Assembly (NCBI GenBank): GCA_026770615.1 | Contig: MU631362.1 | Coordinates: 137,160 to 169,586, forward strand | DNA from: Pavlovales sp. CCMP2436 | Taxonomy: Eukaryota; Haptophyta; Pavlovophyceae; Pavlovales | Length of the DNA stretch: 32,427 bases | Reading direction: 5' to 3' | Part shown: positions 26,404 through 32,427 of the stretch, piece after piece | Position numbering within the stretch: the first letter of the stretch is position 1 | Layout of the letters: every line of letters begins with the position of its first letter | The notes under the pieces: model-generated | Database searches by the model: none | What the model saw: only the letters and a program-made list of their open reading frames with translations | What the model was told of the DNA's origin: nothing | Made by a program: the position numbers and the translations under genes

Positions 26404-27675
26404 TCATCCGCGCGACGTCGGACTCAGAGAAGATCTCAAGCTTGGCCTCGGCGCCGGCGTGTGGCGGACGGCGTGGTGGCCTGCGTGGTTGAAGCGAGCC
26501 CGCCAGAGGTCGGACGTCTCCTGCGACTGCGAGAGGTTAGCAAAGAGCGCCTTGTGGATGGTCGGCGTGTAGTCGAGCAGCGGCACGTTGACCGAGCACT
26601 TGATGAGGTGATCGATGCCGAACTTGATCTGTGTGCGCCGAGTCGACGTGATGGACTTCAGGGAGCCACCGCTGACGTCTAAGATGATGGAGCAGCCTTG
26701 AGCTGCCAGCGAGCGGACTAAGACGAGCGGTGTCTCCAGGCCGTGCATGGAGAGCGCGTCGATGAAGTCAACTCGTAGGTATCCACCGACGTCGTCTGTG
26801 AACGTGGCGGAGATGAGGCCGCTGTGCACAGCTTGCATAGCTGCGCGGTTGGCCACTGAGATGCTGGCCTTGGTCGGCTGTGGGTCTTTGATGAGTCCCC
26901 AGCTCTCGTCGACAAGTATGCGGACGGAGCAGCCCGAGTTGAGTGTGGCGTCGAAAACAAACTTGTCGTGCGTCTTGATGGGCGCCGAGGAGTGCTTGTC
27001 CTCCTTGTCCTCGGTCACGCTGTAGGCCGTAAGGAGGTGCTGAGTAGGCTTGCAGGTGAAGATCGGCAAGCGCGCTTGGCCGGTCAGCCATGAAGGTCTG
27101 AGCGACACAGTGGGCAGGTTGCCCTTAGGTTGTTGCGGCGGAGGCAGTGTCGTCATGGGAATCGGTTGAAGAGGCGGCGCCAGGGAAGATTCTTTTGGCG
27201 GAAGAGGCGCCGACGTGGACTCTTGGGATAGGGCAGTTAACAGTTTTGTGTTAGAACTTACATTTATAATCTGTAGTAGCAGAGAGTCGATCGATTGCGG
27301 CTGCATCGGTGGCTGCGAGCTGGCGAGCGCGAAGTGATGCGGCGATGTAATCGGCGATGGCGGAGGAGATGTTGTTGGTGCAGGCAGCGGCGTCGTTAGA
27401 TTGTTCTGCAATGGCGGCGATGTCGTAGTGCTGTGTGGAGGCGGAGACGGTTGCGGCGGCTTGAGCATTGAGGAGTACGTGTCCTCCTCAGGCGGCGGCT
27501 TGTGAGTCGGCGGTGGCGCCGATTGTGGCTGGGTGCGGCTGCGGCTTGCTGTGCAGCGCCGGCAGCGGCGTAGGCCAGAGTCCATTGTAGTAGGCCCTTG
27601 GCGTGTGGCACGGCTTGCAGAAGTAGCCGAGGGTGCAGTTGCGGCAGCGCAGGTGGTCGTTGCCGACAAGCACAC
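26404..27675 (-). pseudogene. Copia Pro-rich segment, protease-like region and pre-integrase zinc region
   Basis: A 423-codon open frame. Residues 45-190 are Pro/Ser/Thr/Gln-rich. From residue 238 it reads KFVFDATLNSGCSVRILVDE, in the position of the copia aspartic protease (normally D-S/T-G); here residue 246 is Asn (codon 26940-26938), so the catalytic Asp appears replaced. Downstream ISVANRAAMQAVHSG and LVRSLAAQGCSIILD fit the protease flap and C-terminal part. The pre-integrase block is LWRARFNHAGHHAV. Because proteolysis separates gag from pol, Asn here would block processing. The frame shifts near 26460. Confidence 0.75.
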
Positions 27676-28112
27676 ACTCCCAGCACTCGTAAGCTACTGC
27701 GCTGCAGTCCTTGCAGACGAAGATGTCCTTGTCACCGTGCCAAAGCTCGTGCGGGTCTCCGTCTTGGATGGAGATGAGCTTGGGGGTGGCGAAGCGCGCG
27801 GTGCACTGGCAGTTGGACATGTCCTTGGCCTGGTCACGGCAGTCCCTCGAAGGTGTACAAGTACAGGCTGGTCGAGCGCTGGTAGACGCCGACGGATGCG
27901 CGAGCGATGCAGCTCGGCGCGCAGCACTTGGTCGAGTAAATCTCGGAGTCGTCCATGATCTGCCCAGACAGGATGCCGGAGACGCTTATGCGATTGGTGA
28001 TGTCATCGCCAAGTGGGTCGTTGTTGAAGTTGTACGAGGTCGGCTCGCCATTGGCGTCGCGCTGTGTGACGGCGTACGTCTCGGAGTCGAGCTTGGCGGT
28101 CGGGTTGGTCAT
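27488..28112 (-). pseudogene. Extra Cys-rich segment of the copia polyprotein
   Basis: Two frames joined by a one-base shift near 27832. The first reads MTNPTAKLDSETYAVTQRDA, NGEPTSYNFNNDPLGDDITN and CCAPSCIARASVGVYQ. The second contains 27715-27605, C-x2-C-x6-C-x2-C-x9-C-x2-C-x5-C-x2-C-H: four CxxC knuckles in 37 residues, enough for two zinc ions. This resembles a compact cross-brace or ribbon zinc fold and is separate from the gag knuckle. I know no copia element with this domain; its job (RNA binding, host-protein binding) is unknown. Confidence 0.6.
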
Positions 28113-28154
28113 CGAAGCACTGCCCGAGTAGAGGTTCTTCTGGGTGACGAGGTA

Positions 28155-28790
28155 CTACTTGAGGTGGCAGTTATTGTCCTCGTAGTATGGCCCATCTCCT
28201 TGCCCGAGGATGCACCGTGTCGCCTGCCTGCTGCAGTCCTCGGCGAAGCACTGTGAGAGCGTGTTGGGCGAGAGCGGCATCGAGTGCGTGAAAATGTTGG
28301 CCAGGAGCGGCGTGTGCGCAATGGCCTCGGGCGGCGACAGGTGTGCGTTGGCCTCGAGTGGCATGTGCGCGGTAGTCTCGAGCGGCATGTGCGCGATGGT
28401 CTCGGACGACGAGATGAGCGCGGTGGCCTCGAGCGGCAAGTGCTCGTTGATCTCAAGGGGCAGGTGCTCGTTGATCTCTGGCGGCATGCAGTCGTAGATC
28501 TCAAGCAGCAGGTGCTCGTTGATCTCGGGCGGTATGCGGTCGTAGATCTCGAGCGTCATCTCGAGCGTTAGGTGCTCGTTGATCTCGGGCGGCATGCGCT
28601 CGTAGATCTCGAGCGGCAGGTGTGCGTCGGTCACGAGAGAGCGGCGGCGCAGCAAGTTTTTCTCGAGCGACGCGCCGTGAGCGCATAGGTCCCTGTTGAA
28701 CTGAGCCGTGAGCGTGGCCATGCCGGAGTGCTCATGCGGCTCGTGCGTCTGGATCGCGTAGTTGGCCGCGCGCTTGGCCGGCCTGCCCAT
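28155..28790 (-). pseudogene. Repeat-rich segment of the copia polyprotein
   Basis: The minus frame continues from gag with NYAIQTHEPHEHSGMATLTA, then degenerate short tandem repeats of the type PPEINEHLxLEIYDR (about 28350-28620), then EANAHLSPPEAIAHTP and a Cys-containing tail. DNA-level repeats (GTGCTCGTTGATCTC, GTCGTAGATCTCGAGC) confirm expansion by slippage or unequal exchange. A TAG at 28157-28155 stops the frame, but it continues unbroken in the same frame into the Cys-rich segment. Confidence 0.7.
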
Positions 28791-29208
28791 AATTGACCGT
28801 GATCGGCTGCTCGTTCTTGGGCGGGAAGCCGTTCAGTTGCCAGCAGTCTGCGACTGTGTGGCCGGTCTTCTTGCAGTGCTTGCATGAGAGCTGAGGACGG
28901 GCGGCGCCCTTGTACAGCCTGTTGCGGGGGATCTGCTTGTAGTTCTTGGCGCCTCCAAGCTCTGGCTTGGCCGCCAGCGCCTGCATCTTGACCAGCGCGT
29001 TGCGGCTGGGCGGGTAAGCGGGTGGCGTGCGGGCTACGCGCTGCGGGGCGATGAACTTGCTCAGCTCATCCGTGAAGCGCGCGCGCGCATCAGGCCTCGA
29101 GAACGCGTCGAGGGTGAGCTGATTGGTCTGGGCGAGCAGGAAGTGCAGCGAGGGCGTCGACGTGATCGAGCTGAGCTGGATGATCTGCTCGAACGCCGCT
29201 GGGTCCAA
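28732..29208 (-). pseudogene. Copia gag C-terminal half with CCHC zinc knuckle
   Basis: Begins in the frame MDPAAFEQIIQLSSITSTPS, then LHFLLAQTNQLTLDAFSRP, a basic region and the retroviral-type knuckle CKHCKKTGHTVADCW (C-x2-C-x4-H-x4-C). The knuckle binds element RNA during particle assembly. Frame shifts near 29210 (5') and 28785 (3') isolate it. Confidence 0.9.
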
Positions 29209-29842
29209 GTCGAGGAGAGCTGCTTGATGTGATGGACGGCGGAGAGGATCTGAGCACCAGAGGTCGATGACGCTGAGTCATGTATGCTGACGATTGCTGT
29301 CGCAAACTTGTAGAGGTCGCCGACGTGGGCCTCGAGACTCTTGTTGGCGTTGACGAGCTCGATGGAGTTGTGTATCTGCGAGGTTGAGAGGTAGCCGGAG
29401 GTGATCTCGTCCGAGTCGTGGGCGGAAATCTGGCACTTGATCAAGTCCAGGATCGAGTCGTTGATCTTGTCGCTCAACGCCTGCCCGTAGATCTCGGCGG
29501 AGTTGGCGTAGACGGTCTCCAAGTGCGCGTTGACGATGTCGTCGTCTGCGCGGTCGGCCGCGGGGATGACGGCCGTGTTGACCGAGAGCGCGCCGGGGTG
29601 GAGCCGTATGTAGTTGATGAACTCGGCGGGCGTCCGACGCCGAAAGGAAAGGAATTCTCCAGCCGCTGGGAGCTCGACGATGTCTGAAGAGTGCCCCTTC
29701 ATGGAGCGGGAGAGCACGATGTAGCGCTGCGTCGCCGGGTAGAGGACCTTAACCAGGGTCTCCTTGTTTATGATATGGTGGGGTTCTTGAGCGTCGCGCC
29801 CTTGGCGCGCGCGTCAGCTTTGGGCTGGCTGAGGTTGAGCAT
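29061..29842 (-). pseudogene. Copia gag N-terminal half
   Basis: From about 29780 the frame reads NKETLVKVLYPATQRYIVLS and on through ELPAAGEFLSFRRRTPAEFI, AEIYGQALSDKINDSILDLI and HVGDLYKFATAIVSIHDS to a shift near 29210. A start-like frame MLNLSQPKADARAKG opens at 29842 but is one base out of register with the body and ends at about 29770. It is a helical capsid-type region by position. Confidence 0.75.
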
Positions 29843-29951
29843 GGCGAAAACGCGTGCTCTTGTTGGCGAGGCGGTGGCGCGACGCGGCGATCGAACTCGT
29901 GGGAGTTGGTGATCGCGAGGTTCCGGAGATACGTACGATCTCAAACGTTTG

Positions 29952-30222
29952 TGTTGAGGTACTCCTGCGGTGGCGCAGAGGTCCAGAGTGAAGCGCCGTC
30001 GAGGGCTGTCGACGAGAGCTAGAGTAACTTCTAATAATAATAGAAGCGAGAGCAGAAACCACTCAATTTAAATCATAGTAACTTATCTTCCGGCCTGGTA
30101 AAGACAAGTTCCTTGCTATCTTAGCCGGACTGCAAATTTCCCGGACTGAGAGTCCGGGAGGATCGAGTCAGGTAAATCTGACCAGTGTCAGATTACCTTG
30201 ACAGTGTCAGATTACCTTGACA
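29952..30222 (-). repeat. Copia 5' LTR (271 bp) with a 19-bp terminal duplication
   Basis: Closely similar to the 3' LTR but ends with GTGTCAGATTACCTTGACA twice in tandem (30185-30203 and 30204-30222). Differences between the LTRs (substitutions and small indels along the length) show the insertion is not brand new. Confidence 0.9.
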
Positions 30223-30250
30223 CCTGCTGCGTGCCTTAGTCGGCTGCGGA
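30223..30250 (+). repeat. Right part of the split GGTCTGAGCGCTGCGTC repeat
   Basis: CCTGCTGCGTGCCTTAGTCG resumes the repeat interrupted at 23502. Confidence 0.8.
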
Positions 30251-30289
30251 CTCGACTATACCCAGTATATAGACTTGAATGTCCAGACC

Positions 30290-30616
30290 TTACGGCCTGA
30301 GCCGCTTATACATTTTGGCGATTTGCAGCTTCCCGAGCAGCTCGCGCATGAACTCGTGAGTCTGCCGGTCGGCCTGCCTACGCGCTTGAACCCCCTGGTA
30401 GACCACGACAAGGTACAGTCCCACCTCGGGCCGTGCGATGAAGTAGGAGTGGTGCATCTGCGCCTGGCCGCCGCTGATCCCGGACTCAACTGCCCTTCCG
30501 GGCTCAACTGCTCTCCCTAACTCCAGAGGACCCACAACCGAAGAAGCCGCGCCGGCAGGCACGCCATTGCCCTCCGGCTGGGGGCGCTTCTCCCCGGACT
30601 TTTCATCCGGACTCAC
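30290..30616 (-). CDS. 3' end of an unidentified gene, last exon likely
   Basis: The minus frame ends at a stop at 30290. The final 55 residues (MHHSYFIARPEVGLYLVVVY, QGVQARRQADRQTHEFMREL, LGKLQIAKMYKRLRP) look like a compact alpha/beta C-terminus. The part before it is Gly/Pro/Glu-rich with near-repeats (LGRAVEPGRAVESG) and is probably intron or untranslated: AGGCGCAG directly before the MHHSYF codons is a plausible acceptor, giving a last exon 30290-30454. The pattern slightly recalled the tail of KICS2-type (KICSTOR subunit) proteins, but this is memory only. The stop lies only 68 bp outside the copia LTR. Confidence 0.4.
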   Translation of the reverse strand: MSPDEKSGEKRPQPEGNGVPAGAASSVVGPLELGRAVEPGRAVESGISGGQAQMHHSYFIARPEVGLYLVVVYQGVQARRQADRQTHEFMRELLGKLQIAKMYKRLRP

Positions 30617-32427
30617 GGTGCGCTTTTCCCCGGAGTATTCCCGGTACCCTGTTTCCCCGGACTTTTCGGCGCCCCCCAGACTTTGCTGTGAGTCCGGCCG
30701 TTGCCCTGCATCGCCCGCGAGCCTTGCTGCGGCTGCATGGCTGCTGGCCGGGCCGGGGTAGGGCAGGGCGGAGGACGAATGCGCCTAATAATAGCAACAA
30801 TATTTGAATAATGACCATAAGAAGTAAATCGTGCTCATATCAAAAAAAAAGAATAAACCGACCGCCATCGCCTCGCAAAAGAAGAAGGTAGAAATAAACC
30901 TGACTGCACGCGAGTGCGCTCGGGTCAGCAGAGGCAGCGGTCCCGCAGCCGCCGCCGCCGCAGGTAACCATTGCTGCGGCTGCAGCTGCAGAATCGGGCG
31001 CCCCTGCTGCCGTAGCATCGGCTCCTGCTGCTGTTGCTGCAGCCCCGGCCATTTTCTTCTAATTTGTTGTTGTTATTTGTAGTAGTAGCATGAGCAATAG
31101 AAGTAGCGTAAGCATTCTCATTTGCACCAGCAATAAGAGTAGCATAGGTAAACGCATGCGCATTTTAGAATTGGTCACAATATTAGTATGCGCATTTGTA
31201 CCTCCTCCCGCCCTCTCCACGGCTCGTTCGTGGCCTTAAGATTAATTCGCATCATTATTAATACGGTCTTGCCCGTGCGCCTTCGGGCTGCAAGTCGGAG
31301 TCGGAGGACGTTAAAATAAATTTTAAAAGAAGAGGGCAAAAAGAGAGAGAGAGAAAATGGCATAGAAGAGGAGAAACAGAGGAGAAAAAAAGAAGTGAAA
31401 AAAGCATGTGTACCTCTTCCCGCCTCTTCCACTCACCAGAGCCGCCATTGTCGCTCGCAACTAAAAGGCCGCCACTCCCTAACACGCCGCCGCTTTCTGA
31501 AACCAAAAGGCCGCCACTTTCTGAAACGCCTCCAGTGGGCGCGCGCGGCGGGCGGGCGGCGGGGTTGAGGCTGGGGCGGTGGTTTGGGTTGAAGGAGAGG
31601 GAGCTCGGGCTCGGGAGTGGGCTCGGAACAGCGCTTGCAGGATCGAGATTTTTTAAAAGCCCCGGGATTGGAAAATTCGGGTGGTTCGGAGTGGGGCTCG
31701 TGCTCGGGATCGGCGTGAGGGCGAGGCCGGGGGAGGCGCTCAGGATGGGCGTGTTGAAGAGGGCGGATGGGGCATGTCTCGGGCTCGGGATTGGGTTGCT
31801 CAGGGGGCTGAGAGGACTGAGGCTGGGCAGCTGACGGACGGTCTCTGTGTGGTGAACGATTGTGTAGGGACCCTGTTTTATAGTTTTTTTTTTTTTTTTT
31901 AGTAGCATTTGCGTTAGTATCAAGATTGGCATTTTATCGGACTGTTTGTGTGGCCCACGATGGTGTAGACCCCCCCCCCCACCCCCTCCTTTTTTTTTTT
32001 TTTTTTTTTTTTTCAACCCCCCCCTCCTTTGTGTGTGTATGTGCTTCTACGTTTGTAGTAGTAGTAGTAGCATGAGGAGTTGCATTGTGTTAGCACTCTC
32101 ATTAGCACCTGAATGACATTGCCATACGAAAACGCTTAGCACTAACATTGAAACAATATGAGTATGCGCATTTTCATTTCCTCCTAGCTCTTTCAGCTGC
32201 TCATAAACAAACCAAATTAAAATTAAATATCAACATGAATACCATATATAATGCTAATTCACGCATGCGATAGATTTGTACCTCCTCCCAGCTCTTCAGT
32301 TGCTCATGGTCGCACAGAAGAGAAACGACAGTCGGCATCAGCGGCCAGAGCAAGCCGCCTTCTAATTGGCTCCCGCTGGTTAAGCCTGATTGGCCCCCAG
32401 GTACGCCGCCGGCTGCTAATGCTGATA
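30617..32427. other. Repeat-rich and simple-sequence DNA, no supported gene
   Basis: A GC-rich block with repeated CCCCGGACTTTTC (30580-30690), a (GCT/GCC)n Ala/Cys stretch (30940-31040), tandem AAAGGCCGCCACT (31464-31530), GGGCTCGGG-type sequence (31590-31800) and long poly-T/poly-C runs (31884-31900, 31971-32030). Long frames here (31258-32016 minus, 31406-31834 plus) are Pro/Ser- or Gly/Leu/Arg-rich mirror images and are not convincing proteins. Confidence 0.5.
31185..32310 (+). repeat. Four dispersed GTACCTCCTCCCGCCCTC-type repeats
   Basis: GCGCATTTGTACCTCCTCCC (about 31190-31220), GTGTACCTCTTCCCGCCTCT (31408), GCGCATTTTCATTTCCTCCT (32168) and GATTTGTACCTCCTCCCAGC (32272). Two are preceded by related AGTAGTAGCATGAG ... 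ATATTAGTATGCGC / ATATGAGTATGCGC blocks about 980 bp apart, indicating a duplicated unit. Confidence 0.6.

Larger units (their letters stand above)
23503..30222 (-). mobile_element. Ty1/copia LTR retrotransposon, full length but mutated
   Basis: A 6.7-kb element with LTRs at both ends (TG...CA) and a perfect 5-bp target duplication CCTGC (23498-23502 and 30223-30227). On the minus strand the order is gag with zinc knuckle, repeat-rich segment, Cys-rich segment, protease-like region, integrase, reverse transcriptase, RNase H. Integrase before reverse transcriptase is diagnostic of copia/Pseudoviridae. A purine tract (ATCGAGGGGG, minus sense) adjoins the 3' LTR at 23748-23762. No TGGTATCAGAGC-type primer site follows the 5' LTR. 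At least five frame shifts and six in-frame stops break the single expected polyprotein, so this copy cannot move by itself unless the breaks are assembly errors. Confidence 0.95.

Noticed and set aside
24243..29908. Many long ORFs on the plus strand and in other frames across the copia element
   Set aside because: Shadows of the GC-rich retrotransposon coding sequence.
31258..32016. 252-residue minus-strand ORF
   Set aside because: Starts in poly-T/poly-C and is Pro/Ser low-complexity, a mirror of the plus-strand Gly/Leu/Arg frame; no domain.

Overview
The window is nuclear DNA from a unicellular alga, probably one with a red-lineage complex plastid such as a haptophyte or stramenopile. The evidence is a fucoxanthin-chlorophyll a/c type light-harvesting gene with a GT-AG intron (21267-22053), other short spliced genes with GC-rich codons, a nuclear gene for bacterial-type ribosomal protein L17 that probably serves an organelle, a Ty1/copia retrotransposon, and abundant microsatellites. 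There are no operons, no convincing rRNA or tRNA genes and no CRISPR array. The species call is inference.

Layout. 1-4304 is the gene-dense end: a partial minus-strand gene for a secreted protein (1-358), a divergent glycosyltransferase-like ORF (551-1315), a stranded cullin C-terminal exon on the minus strand (1312-1380), a two-exon coiled-coil gene (1557-2395) and a three-exon gene (2938-4304) whose first intron is itself a repeated element. 4305-6876 is repeats and one TIR element with a 6-bp target duplication. Ribosomal L17 is at 6877-7308 (minus). 7309-20600 is a mosaic of short non-autonomous transposons, foldback elements, (TA)n tracts, a 204-bp minisatellite, coding-like fragments carried inside terminal-inverted-repeat elements, and an assembly gap (11986-12214). 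The light-harvesting gene follows, then two more inverted-repeat elements (22232-22561, 22622-23053). 23503-30222 is a complete but mutated copia element on the minus strand, with 5-bp target duplications and inserted in an older repeat. 30290-30616 holds the 3' end of a minus-strand gene. The rest is simple-sequence and repeat DNA.

Most noteworthy: (1) the intron at 3282-3482 matches dispersed copies, one of which (18541-18760) sits outside any recognised gene with a 7-bp duplication, so it looks like an introner, a transposon that makes introns; (2) at least two TA-flanked inverted-repeat elements carry gene-like DNA, one nested inside another, resembling Pack-TIR gene capture; (3) the copia element has an extra four-CxxC zinc-binding-like region and a repeat-rich segment between its zinc knuckle and protease, and Asn in place of the expected catalytic Asp; (4) a ~140-bp repeat family always abuts (TA)n. 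All family assignments come from reading motifs; no database search was possible.
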